DNA of 64,000 nt, taken from positions 380,014-444,013 of the forward strand of contig VZRG01000030.1 in assembly GCA_013397435.1 (NCBI GenBank), written 5' to 3'. How positions within the stretch are numbered: position 1 is the first letter of the stretch; every line of letters begins with the position of its first letter. Below are positions 1 through 12,500 of the stretch, in pieces. This stretch comes from Erythrocercus mccallii (Eukaryota; Chordata; Aves; Passeriformes; Dicruridae). A program made the translations under genes and the position numbers. A model generated the notes under the pieces. It saw only the letters and a program-made list of their open reading frames with translations. It was not told the origin of the DNA and made no database searches.

Positions 1-1204
1 CTATGGTGCTGCCGTGTATAGTTTCTCTGTTGAAATGTTGGTAATGCTGTGCAATCCATTGTTTGCTGCTTATTCAGTTCAAGTAATGAAAGTAATAATA
101 AGTGATACAGTAGCAGAAAAAGGATACTGCTGTCCTTAAGAGCATTTTAAGAAATTCCTAGATTATGTCTGTTTCGTCAGTTCCGATAGAAGACTCTCAG
201 GGTGAAGGACCGGACAGGAAGCTCTGTAGGAAGGGCGGCGAAGTCTCCAAACAGTGATTATTAGGTAACGTGGTAAACTTTTTGATGTGGGCAAGAGGTG
301 ATAGTGCGTTATTTTTGGTAGCAAGAAGCAAGCTTAATGTTTCCATGACTGTATGAACGTAGGGCTGCTGCAGTCCTGCCATTCCTTCATGATTTGCTGT
401 TCCTGCTTCCTGTTTGGCATCAGAAAGCCCTGGCCTTTGTCTGACCGTGTGGAGAGTCCATTTGGTGGAGTTGACATGAGAACAGGCAGACAGGAAAAAT
501 GATACTGCAGCAGACCATCCTTAAATAAACATAAATTTCTGTAAAGCTGTGAGTGAATATGTTCACATGCAAATAGCATGAGAGTAAAATACCCCACTAC
601 AGTAAATTTCTGATTATGGCAGTGAAAAACAAAGGATTGTAAATGTTCCTCTTTGTGTGTTCCACTGTCCGGTATGTCTAGTACTGGTAATTTCAGTAGC
701 TTATTCATAAATTGAATAAAGAATTATGAGAGTTATGTTGATCAGTCCTTAAGTAAATTCTGCTATTCACTTTAACAGTCTGACTTCCCTGAAAATATTT
801 ACTGTTGTACAAGTGTGAGTTTTAAAAATGAGAAGAATTTCTTACACCAGTTCACAAAGGAAATGTTTACATATTGTACTTGATATGTCACTGCAGTGTT
901 AAATTTTTGTGTTTATATTAGTATTAACAAAATTATTTTGGGCCAGTTACAAGTGAGATGTAGCTCTGTTCATCATTGCGTACTGTGATGGAAAATCCAT
1001 AGTCCATTGATTCATTACCACCAAAATAAGATCTGTTGAATGGAAATGGTTTTTTGATACTATATTTACTACAGTGTGTCTTGATGATTTTCAGCTGAAT
1101 TGAGGTAAATCTAGTTTGAATTTTGTTATATTTGTCAACTCCCCTGAAATGATCATCTTAGTACAAAGGAGAAAATTGGAATTGTTCATCAGAATATTGT
1201 TCAG

Positions 1205-1353
1205 GGTGATAGAGTTCTGAAACAGGCTGCCCAGAGAGGTTTTGGAGTGTCCTTCTCTGTAGGTGTCTAAAACCCACCTGGAACCTGCTCTGGGTGAGGA
1301 TTAGATTGTCTCTTGAGGTCCCTTTCAAGCCAAATCATTCTGTGATTCTGTGA
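1205..1353 (+). mobile_element. CR1 LINE 3'-end fragment
   Basis: The stretch reads like the 3' end of an avian CR1 non-LTR retrotransposon: GAAACAGGCTGCCCAGAGAGG, then a region matching the usual 'ggaacctgctctgggtgagg' segment, then 'ggtccctttcaagccaaatcattctgtga', ending in the tandem 8-mer ATTCTGTGATTCTGTGA that marks CR1 3' termini. It is 5'-truncated, as most CR1 copies are, and has no coding capacity. Boundaries are approximate at the left. Confidence 0.9.
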
Positions 1354-4300
1354 TGAGAATAATTTTGAAAGCAGATATAAAATGTTCTGTTTATATGATG
1401 ATTATAAATTTGTTTTCAACTTTCCATTTTCAGAAAACTGACAAATAATTAAATAGTAAGTACAAATATACGATGATCTGTGCCCTCACATATTTCAGTT
1501 GATTGTTTTACGAATGTGGACATACAGTCATCATCAAATATAACTATGTAAATGTCTAGTTTTATTAGCTTATAACTTAGGTAACAGTTTGTAGGGATTC
1601 TTGTTCCATTTAGGTTTTTCTTATACTAATGGGAGAAAGAAGTTTCTCCAGCAGTTATTTCTATGCACCTTAATCCAAGTGTTTACTCTGAATCTTCTGG
1701 ACATCTTTGATGGCTTCTAGAACCCAAGAAAATTAGTTAAGCTCTGCCTGCATACAGTTATTGTTGAATACCCTCTCTTTTCCCCTTTTTCTTCTTCTCC
1801 ACTATCCTCTCTGTTTATTTAAGGTGCTACAAATGTATAACTTGAGAAATCATAGAGCTGGTTTTTGGAAAAGAAACTTAGGAAATAGTCTCTTCTCAAA
1901 GAGAAACAAAGACGCTCTGTTGCCTGAAACTCAGTAGGGACATGTCCTTCCAAAGCAGGATTATGCATTGGTTAGGAGCTCTGATTAGGTTCTACATGTA
2001 TTTTATCTGTCTTCCAGAAATGTGCCAAATCTGTTAGGTTTTTTGGTAGATGTAGTTGTGGAAGAAAAAATGGTATTCACCTTTTCTGGTAATTTGTTTT
2101 GTGGTACCTGTAACTTCTTTTTAATTTCTCATCCCGTTTTTATAATTTGCTTCCTTTAGTCTTCGCTATTTTCCCAGTGCTTCCTCTAGTTGTTTTTTCT
2201 TCTTTTTATTTCTTCTTCCATACTTTCAGGTTTTTTTCTGTTGATGGTCCTGGAACAGAACATGTAATTTGGTATCTTTAGATAAAATCTTGTTAAAGCA
2301 TTTCACTGCTTATTCAAAAAGCAGATGATTAAGCTGCAATTCTCCTTGTCTGGCCATGTTAATGAAGATGATGACAAATCCTTCATTTCTAGTTACAGTT
2401 GGGTTTTGGTTGGTTGATTTTCTTTTTTGAAATCTCAACTTTATACCTAAGTGAAAGAAACAATAATTGTACAATTGTGATTCCTGGGGAGATGTATAAA
2501 GAGTAGGACTTTATTACCCTCCACTTCTAACACATTTTAATGCCAGATTATATTAAGGAGGTCAGATCACTTCATGTATGAGTCACTTTAGAGTGGTTTC
2601 TGGAAGGATCTTAGCAATTGCAAAGATTTTTGTGTGAAACAATAGTAAAGTAACCAGTAATCATTTCCCTTTTCCAGCCATTTAAAGCATTCTTTATTGC
2701 CAGTGTTAGTTTTGAAATCTAGATTTCTAATTATACTAAAGTTTGTCATACAGACATCTATGGTTTAATGCTGACTGATGATTTACAGTCATCTAGTTGC
2801 TCTACATTGTGCTATTTTGACGTCAGACAGAAAATTCTAACAGGGTTTTTCACCTACTATTCAATAGAAAACTTAAGTGTTTCTATTTTTAAACAGTACA
2901 GAAATACCTGAGCTTTCAGTGGAGGAGTAATATGGTTTCTTCTTCCATAAATTGTTTATAGGCTAAGATTTTAAGCAGGAATGTTGTGGATAACTGTTAG
3001 CAGGATAAACATAGGTGGGCATGATATAAGAGATTGGAGCTGATTATGTTAAATAGCTTATATTATTTTGGACAGGGCCATTTGTAACATATTTTATATT
3101 AAATTGGAAAGTGGCAAAACATCCTGGAAAGTGATTAGATGAGATCTTCCTGGAAAGTTGCATTGCTTGGAAAACAGTTAAGAAGGAAAAGCATTCAAGA
3201 TTCCATTCCATATTACATTTCTTGTATGTTGTTGGAAATGGTATGGTTTTTATAATTTTTTATCTTCTCTCTTCTGTATTTCAATAGGTATTTTAAAAGC
3301 TCTACCTGATTTTATTAACAAGGATAGCTTAATGAAAACAGCACTGCCTTCTATATGTTCAGTATTACAATTATTAGCTAATAGTTAATGTTTTCACAAC
3401 ATCTCTGTATGTAGTAAATTATGTTCATCAGTTTAAACTTTTGTTGTAAAATGAGATTGTGTTTTATATTCCAAATCACTTGGAAATACTGGATAGAAGG
3501 AAATTTTAACACCAGCAAATCTAATGAAGTCAGAGGTCTCCAGCATTATATCCAGTCCTTTGATATTGCAGCTTTTTATAACTGGATTGGAAGATGTGAG
3601 GTTTTAAAACCTATTTGACCAAACACAGCTGTAGATGCTAAGAATTTCAGCTGCTTTATTTATAAATAAATAATTCCAGCCTGTGATAGATACTTTGTTA
3701 CAGCCTGCAAAATCGTACATTATATTACAAATCCTTTTTCATGAGACTGAAAAAATCAAAGCCCCAAAGCCACCATTTGGAGTCGGCTGTCTTATGATCA
3801 TTTGAAGCAGTTTTCATGAAGAGTAATTTTCAGTCATGTAATTGCATACATATTGCTATGCCCTCATCTTAGAATCTTTATGATTCCTTCATTCTCTAGC
3901 TTGTGACCTAGTTTGAAAACAGTTTTAACTTAGGCTACCCTGACTTTCTTGGCAGCTATAGTAACTATACTGATACAGTTGTACTAAAGCTAGCAAATGC
4001 TACATCAGGTGAAGCGGAACTAGAAGGTAGAGTGGGGATTTGTCAAATGAACACATGGGTACTTGAGTGCTGTGGTGATGGAAGTGGGCAATTCCAGTTC
4101 CTGGCCCAGCCTTTTGGCTATGTCAGGCAGCGGGTGGCCTTATTTTTTTGTCTGGTAGTCTGAGGTTTCAGTTTTTAATGACCTGTAGCTTCAAGGATCT
4201 TAAAAATTTCAGTTTTAAAGTTAAGCTTGCATACTTATTTTTTTAGAGTTAACAGTCAAAATCATTACTGTCAACAGGCATCAAATGTTTTGAATAATAA

Positions 4301-7300
4301 AATGTTCACATATTGTGCAGAAAAGCTGTTTGCAGGAGTATAATAGCTTGTTTTATCTTGGAAGATAAATTCTGAAAGACTAAGGGAGCTAAGAGGTGTG
4401 TCTGGCTTTCTCCTGGTTTAAACCCTCTCTGGTATATATGGTAATACTGTGCTAATCTGATTTGTCAGTTAATGGTGTCCTGGCATTTGCAACAGAGACT
4501 TCATACAGTGTTGGGAAGAGCATTGCTTTCTTAGTGGCTGCAAGAGTAAAGCCTGTATTTGTCTTTCAGTAGTCATTTCTGAAATTACTGATTAATTTCC
4601 AAAAGAGGTGATAGGGCTGTGTAGTGGGTCTCTCTTATGATCTTTGCAGTATCAACTTCTATCCTAGTGGATGGTGGAGAACTCTTCAAAGAGATAATTT
4701 ATTACTCAGCAGTGAGGACAGCTGCAGGAAAATCTCTTACTTTTAATGATCCAAAGATCAGTTAGATTCAAGAAAGATAAACATAAAAAAAATCAGGCTT
4801 TTAAAACATGTCAGGTCATAGAAACACTTGTTTTCTCCAATGATAGCAAGGGTACTTTAAATAAACCTTACGTTTTTCATCTGTGAACTGTGGTGAGAGC
4901 ACCTTACTGTGTTTGTAAATACTCCGAGAGGTAAATGTTTACTTAACAATAAATATATGAGAGGTCATTACTGGAATGCTCTTTCTTTTGTAGCAATCTG
5001 TAGTTTTACGGGTGATTCTTGGAGACAGAAGACTGAGCAAAGTTTTTATTATCCTGTAGGATTGGAGATTGCAGGCAAGACTGAAGGTTCTTGGTGTTCA
5101 TAAAAAGTTGTGATAAGTGATTTAATTGATTTCAGTTTAGAGTTAATTCAGAATAATTTTTTGTGTGTGTTGCTTAAACCTAAATTCTGTGTATTGCCAA
5201 AATAATTTTCTGGAGGAACTTTTTAACACTATATATACATGTATCTTCAGCTATGTTGCCTTTGTGCTACAGGTAAACTAGGCATTAAATTATATATCTT
5301 CCTTACGAAGTAAACAGGAAGATTAGCAGTTGTACAGAATCACACAGGAGTCCTGCTCAACTGGACAGCCTTAAAGGAACTTTACCAGTATCATATGAGA
5401 AAATGTCATCCCTTGTTTCCATGTAAATCATTCTGCAGTGCTTGGAAAATAAAGTGAAGGATGTGAGACACTAAAGCTGACAAATAGCACAATGTATTCT
5501 TATTATGTCATGCTTTATATTCAATATCTTTTACAGCATTTAAAAGTAATCTGTAGCAGTTTCAACATACAAAAGTTAATAGTTTTGAAATAATTCTTTC
5601 ACTACTGTGTATAGGATTTTTTAGAAAGCTTCAGTAACAAGATGCCATTAAGATTAGTAGCACTTTGTACATCTGAAGTGTATAGACTTTTCTAAAAATC
5701 TTACTCTAGGTTACTTCTAAGAACTTGAAAGATGCACAGTTGTGTGCATCAGTGGTTTATGTTTGAAATCTGGGAATTAATTTTAGCTAAAAGTCAAATT
5801 GGCTTGGAAACTTTAGAAATCTTTGCTAAGACAACTTCTATGATGATGTAGTTGAGACATAATCCCCAACATACTCTAGGTGCTGGTTTTATTTATTTCA
5901 GTTTAGTCTATTTTCTTCAAATGTGAATCACACATAGGCTTTCAGCCCAATATGAAGATTCAGGGGAACTTAGGAAACTAGATATATGATTCCATGTCAT
6001 TTAATGTAAAGCACCTGTAATCTAAGGCATGGCTTCTCTTACTAGATTCAGCAAACTCTTTCTGATGGAAGTGTGTGTAGTAGAATCATGTGGGGAAAAA
6101 GAAAACAATTACATCTTTTGGTGTTTCCATATCAATCACTTCGGGTTTGGGTTTTGTAACAGGCTTTGCTATTTACTTTCATTCACAGAAATGTCCAAGT
6201 AAAGTCCTGTTTAATTAAAACAATTTATTAGCAGGGAACCTTAACTGTCATAAGAACAGTAAACTTGTGACGTTTTGGCTTTTCCAGACAGCTTGTATTT
6301 CTGAGCAAGCTTATGTAAAGAGTAGAAAAATATTTTTCTTTAGAATATCAGCCTGTTACTTATGATAAAAAAGTAATTTCAGAAAAAAAATTAGTTTGAT
6401 AGTTGTATTTATAGAAATTAAACATGTCCATATTGCTCTAAAAGATTACCATTAATAGCATATATTACCAATCCAGACAAGTAAATATCACAGTTAAAAG
6501 CATAGAAAGAAGGGTTTAGTGCGGATTCTGGGGGAAAAGAAATTTTTTTCTCTTTCAATTTATCTTTTCAGTGCTTCTCTGTACAGTTATCGTCTCACTT
6601 TACTGTCGTGGCATCCTTTAGATGTCTGACTAATTAAACCAGTTCTGTTTCTGACTTTGACCTCAGGTTGATGGCTATACTCACTCAACTTTATCAGGAT
6701 TATTTTGTGTTTCTGGCGATTAAAGTTTCTTTTTCTCAAAAGTTTATGGCAGAGGACAGTATGCCACATAACCCAGATTTCAGAGAGACAAAAAAGGCAC
6801 CATCTAGAAAGTGGGGTTTAAGAGTTTTTCCATGTAGTTTCTTGGGAAAGGGAGGTTGATACATGTGTCTATGCCTTCACTTGTGTCACTGTTTGTTGAT
6901 TCAGAAGTATAAATAGATCTGATGATGATTTAAGTCTCAGTTATGCTTCCTATGAGAAGTACTTAGTGCAGCGCAGAGCTCTTCTTTGCTCTTGATACCT
7001 GAAGTGCGGCATCTTAGGGATGCTAGTCAGAGCATGGTTCTCCTGTCCTTTTTTTTTTTTGTAGATGTGAGTTCTGCAAAAGGGAGAAAAATGTATCAAA
7101 CCAAGAGTATCATCCTGCTTGGAGAGACTCTTGAAATCCTGAAGGATCTGATCAGAGTGAAATTGCTTCTCATCTCAGTAGTGACGACCTTACTCCAGAG
7201 CAGTTCTTCGGTTTAATAATCTATGCACACTTGCTTTCGGAAGTGTAGGAAACTACCTCCAAAACTGCTTCTGTAAACTCTCCACCACCTTCCACAATAT

Positions 7301-8510
7301 ATGTTCTGTGTTGCCTGGTTTAAAATACATGGCTTTCAGCAAAGTGTAGCAACTGGTATTTCTGAATGCTTGCTGAGTCCTACAGCCTTCTCTGAAAGAT
7401 GTTTTATTAAAAGAATTCATAAAATAGTACATGAACCAGTCTGCCACTGAGGCCTCTGTAGTTAACATACAGACCTCACTCAACAGTTTTATGTGCTGAC
7501 TTGCACAAAAGCTTCTGCTGTGTTATTTGATGGTTATCTTTAGATAAAACTGTTGGGTTTTCTTATTCTTGAGACACCCCTTCCCCTCCACAGTTACCTT
7601 GACTGTCTGTTGTGTCTTAGTTGAAATAGGCGCTTCCAAGAGGCTTAAAACTGGGGGTACAATTGATAATAAGGGTGACTTGAACGTTTTTACTGATTAA
7701 TTTCATAATCAAAACCAAAGCAAAACTGAATTTTTTGCTATTTTCTAGTGGCTTATGGGATAACCAAAAAAGCTAAAGAACAAACGTACTACAATCCAAA
7801 ATATGAAGCCATACAGAGATTTCAAATGCTGTCCAGCTGGGCTGATGAACTGTTTTCAAATGGCAAAGCAAGAAAACAAAGCGTGGGTGGTAGTCTGTGT
7901 TTCTACCATCACAGTAAGACAAAGGAGCTTTTTTCTATTTGTAAACTCCCAAATACAAGTGGATAGTACAGTCTTAAACCTGAAAAAAATTACCAGAAAC
8001 CCCAAAACGAAAATTATTATTTTATCTTTATTAAAGCATTAGTAATAACACCAGGCACTACTTATTTAAGTGAAGATGGACAATATTTCTGTAGTTGAAA
8101 TTTGATGTTGAACCGGATAGGATAGAAGTGACATTCATTTTTCTGTAGAATTTGTATGGAGTATTTGGGACCATACTGCATTTAATATGCATAGGTGATA
8201 TCTCACGTGTAATATACTAATATATATACGCTGTATGTGCAGTGTAAGATGCATTGAATGTTCTACAGGCTTGTCTAGAACTCCAATAAGCACTTAATTA
8301 AGAAATTTGGCAAGTATAATACATGGGAAGTCATAATTAATGCATCAGTATGGTTTTATCTCATGCTCCTTACATCTCAGAATAAAGTACATTGTTAGAG
8401 TGTTTGTACCTGTTATTTGGCTCTGGTTTTGACTTCACCAGCATCCTTATACCACTAATCCTAAACCACTGGATGAAATGCATGTTGAGGTCAGATGAAG
8501 CAATATATGA

Positions 8511-8698
8511 GGGGTTTTTTTGGATTGTTTTGTTTGGGGTCATGTTTTTTCTTTTGTTGTTGTTGGGGGTTTTTTTTTTGGTTTGGTGGTGTTTTTGTTT
8601 TGGGGTGGTTTTTTTGGAAGTGGTGGTGGTTGTTATTGTTTTGTTGTGGGAGTTTTTTTATTTGGGTTTTTAGGTTGGGTTTTTGTTGGTTTTTTTTA
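8511..8698. repeat. G/T-only low-complexity tract
   Basis: About 190 bases consist almost only of G and T on the + strand, with runs such as GGGGGTTTTTTTTTTGG and GGTGGTGGTTG. The overlapping open frames (Phe/Trp/Gly/Val-rich) are composition artefacts. The repeated G3-G5 runs could in principle form G-quadruplexes in the transcript or on the non-template strand. Confidence 0.85.
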
Positions 8699-9506
8699 CT
8701 TTTCTGTAGGTAGAAGTTGTAGACTGCTTCACTGATTGGGCCAGATGGATCTAACTGCTTTGTTAGATGAGTCAGCCTACACTTTAATGATGTTTTTAAC
8801 AGTATGGCTGCATTTCATTAGAAATGTTTCGTGATAAAATTGTCTTTGGGTTTCTTGTTTGCCATTGCATATAGGATTTTAGAACTAAATCTGTTCTTAA
8901 AACAAATATGCAGTTTGCTTAGAATATGTCAGTAGTTTTTTAAGTGAAAGCTTAACTTTCTCAAATGTTATGAATCAAACTAATGAACAAATTTAAAGTC
9001 ATACTTTGAAAAATCAAGTATGAGATGTTAGCTATTCAGTTTAGATTAAAAGAGAAAAGAAACAATATGTTTTGAAATTAAATGCATTACTTGATCTCTG
9101 ACATTTTAAAAGATGACTTCCCTTTAGAGTAACTTTGTAAGAATGTGTCTTACTTTTGCACATCTAGTTTTTTACTAGTTTTGGTAAGTTTCACATGGAG
9201 AAAGGAAAAAAAGTTGTTGTAATGTTTACTGTGAGTGTTCTTGCTCCAAAAGAAATGGAGGTATGACCAAAACAGACTAAAATTAATTTTTTGGGAGGAC
9301 AGACCACCATCTTCTGTAGAAGAATGAGTTAAGCCGGGATTTAGGCTTTTCTTATACACGAAGTGTTAGTCCAGAGACAGCAAATGGTTATTTTTTTCAG
9401 CATTTAGCTGCTGTTTACATTTCAGTGACAGAGGGAACAGCTAGGGCAAAAGAACAAGGGGTGCAGTCATTAGTTTCCTTCACATTTTCTCGTTTAAAAA
9501 TGACGC

Positions 9507-9515
9507 GGGGGGGGG
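9507..9515. repeat. G9 homopolymer
   Basis: Nine consecutive G bases following TGACGC. A short simple tract in intron sequence, likely length-variable. Confidence 0.8.
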
Positions 9516-12500
9516 AAGCTTTGCTACAAAATCCGCACGTTCCCTTCTCAACATAAATAATGCTGTAAAAGGGCCTGGGTGGCTTTTTAAAATAGATATA
9601 TTCTCACGACAGGCAAGCAGCAGACTCTTGCACATGGAGTATAGTGACACAGTACTCAGTAGCATTTCGTGTAGTTCCTTGATCTGTAGTTTGGACTATT
9701 ACATGCCGTATATAACAGCAATAGCAAGGTTAATTAATTTCATTTGAGAGGTGACTAAGTATCTTCGGTAGTCAACACACTGAAGTTAGCGGTTTGCTTG
9801 TCTCCTTCGCTGTCATTCCGCTGGCTTTTTGCCTTCCTCAGTGTTTGTTCTGCATGACTTAGTGGATAGGAGATGCTTTGTCTTCGCAGTCTTGGAGCCT
9901 CTCCTGCAAAAAGCCGTAATGTGAGAGTACATCCCTTCCTGTGCACAAAGGTGTTGCTGCTGTTCTCTGCCGTGCACACCATTTTCATCTGAATAGGGAA
10001 TCTGTCTGGGGACCGAAGTACAGTAATTAGCAGTCTCTTCGGAGTGTCAGAGCAGAGTTACCATTGTAATGGTTTAGCAGGAGGATAAAAGGATTGAATT
10101 TGGGTCTGCCTTCCTGCCAAACTAAATGAGTTGCCATGGGAATTTTCAAATATAAGAGGCGTTTACTTAAAGCAATTTGGCAAGTTTGAATAAACTCATA
10201 AATTACGGGGTTTAGAGGAGAGATCCCTGCTTTCTCTGGCATGGGCTGAACAGCAAAGAAGACTGTTAGAAAGCTGCTTACATTCTTAATGAGAGTAAGT
10301 TGATCCATGCTCTCTTGCAGACTATCAGCTTATTAAGGCTAAACTGTTTCTGCTAAATACAGTACAGTAAGCACATTTTGAGAGACATAGTTTGCAACAA
10401 ATCCCCGGAGTAAAAAGCAACATCTGATTGCTCTAAACACAAATTGAATTTCCTTTGCTAGATTAGATCTATTTTCAAGTAATGCTATTAAAAATGGTTC
10501 TCTGTATTGTTTCAATAAACATTAACCTGCTATTGATTTCAACTTTCCTCTGTGCATGTAATATTTATCACAACGCTTGTCAGATCTGCTTCTGAGAGGG
10601 GAGGGAGGGCATTGAGGTTTCTTTCGAAAACAAATAAGGTCCTGTGGCCCTTCAAACTGTTTTTGTTTCCTCGGGTCACATGTAAATGTTTTCCCAGCTC
10701 AGGCCTGCCTGCCTTCTCTCTAAAGGGAGTTGGGCTTTGACCTGCTGACTTCTTTGTCAGCACCGATGCTATTGAAATGTGAGAAGATGGACTTGGTGCT
10801 TTCACAAGTGCCTCAAGTGATGAACATCACTTATGCTTGTTTAACCTTCAGTTGTGCTCAAGAAGTCAGCTGTAGTAGGCTGTGGAAGAACTGATGGCCG
10901 GAGTTTTGCTCTGCTTGTTTGGAAGCATGTGTTGATGTTCTCCCAAGCCACTTCCATCGGGTAACGGGTAACTTAAAGAAATAGGAAAGATCATACGTGC
11001 TTAAATACTTCGATGCTAGCTTTAAAAGTTTATATTCAAGGACATGTCATACTTGAAACAGTAGGCAATATTTCCCCCAAAATAATTTATATCTGTTACA
11101 TAGCTTAAGGCTTAAATGTTGCCTTGTGATCCTTTCTAGTACATATCTCAAATCTTTACTCGTAAGTATTAGGATATGGAGGTGGAACTAATTAAAAAGA
11201 GAGCAGTACTGCTGTAATGGCGGTAATTTTAGCTTTAGTTTAAAGCCATAAAAATAAGGTTAGAACTCCTTAATATAATCTTACATCACTAGAAGGAACC
11301 CTGTAAATTAGCAAAGGAAAATAGTAGATTTGTGCTGGTGATTCAGTGGTTGAACAGCTGCTAAGTTCTAACAAATTCCTGAACGGTTACTAATGATGCA
11401 GCTGAAGCTGTTTGGTAGCCTCAGGGTGCTGTTTCTGTGAAACTAGAAATATCTCCAAAGAAATTAGAAGACAAGAGCAGCGTTTACTGTTAATAATACT
11501 CAAAATTTTAACTGTTCATTTAAAGTTACTTTGAGAAATATTATCAATTAATTGATTCCATCAGACTTGATCCCCACCCCCATACTTTCTTATTTCTTCT
11601 CTTATTTCTTAGATGAGTTACTGGGAGGCAAAATTTTACAATAAAATATTTATAAATAAACATTTGCAATAAAATGAAAATACTATCTGTTTGTGAAGTG
11701 ACTTGAGAAACTGAAACTATGAAAACTTCTACACTCTGTATTATAAGAGGGTTGCTAAATGATTAGAGGACATTATCAGCATTAAAAAAATACATAGAAA
11801 AGGCAGTGCTACAGATATCTATATCTTTGGGATACTGGATTGAACTGAATGTATCACTTAAGTCCTTAGTTCCAGTACCTTATGGCACTTGTGCAAGTCG
11901 ATGATATTTGCAGAAATCAGGCAGTAAAAAAATCTGAAAAAATAAAAAGGTATATATTGGTATTACAGTTTTCAGGTTTCATACTCTGGGATTTTTTCTG
12001 CATTTTAGAATTTTAGTTCCATAGGCTGTGGGGTTAGATTGGGACCTATATTATATCACATCTGGTGCGTTATTCCTCTTCTCCTCTCTGCTTGACTTGC
12101 AAAACTGGGGTGAAAATAAGTGGCAGTGGGAGTGCAGGAAAAGCTTGAACTGGTGGGAATTTTTGGCTAGGTCAGATGTTGAGATAGGGATATTTAAAAA
12201 TTACTGATAACTGAATCTGGGTTACACAGTATGAATTTAGTTTTGCAATATCTGAGAAGGAGGTAGGTGGGAATTACTGCCTAGTATTTCACTTAATTTT
12301 TTCGATGAAGGATGTTCATAACCTAAAACTTAATGATCGATCACATCAGAAACATCCTACTCCGGAGTACATGAAAACATACATCAGGCAAGTTACCTGA
12401 TAGAAGATGGATATTTAATTTGAAGGATATTCTGTCCTTTACCTCATGAGCAGTGTAGAAGAAACCTTATCATTCTACCATCTAAAAATATGGCATATAG

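Noticed and set aside
334..708. 124-codon minus-strand open frame at the window start, with a second frame at 197-382 that might continue it
   Set aside because: Considered as a decayed retrocopy or transposon, but no family was recognised and the frames are chance-compatible.
7049..7216. Exon starting after the long T run and GTAG at about 7066
   Set aside because: Good acceptor look, but no clear donor, no recognisable peptide and no QKI phase match.
8392..8735. Three overlapping Phe/Trp/Gly/Val-rich open frames
   Set aside because: They come from the G/T low-complexity tract, which has few stop codons by composition.
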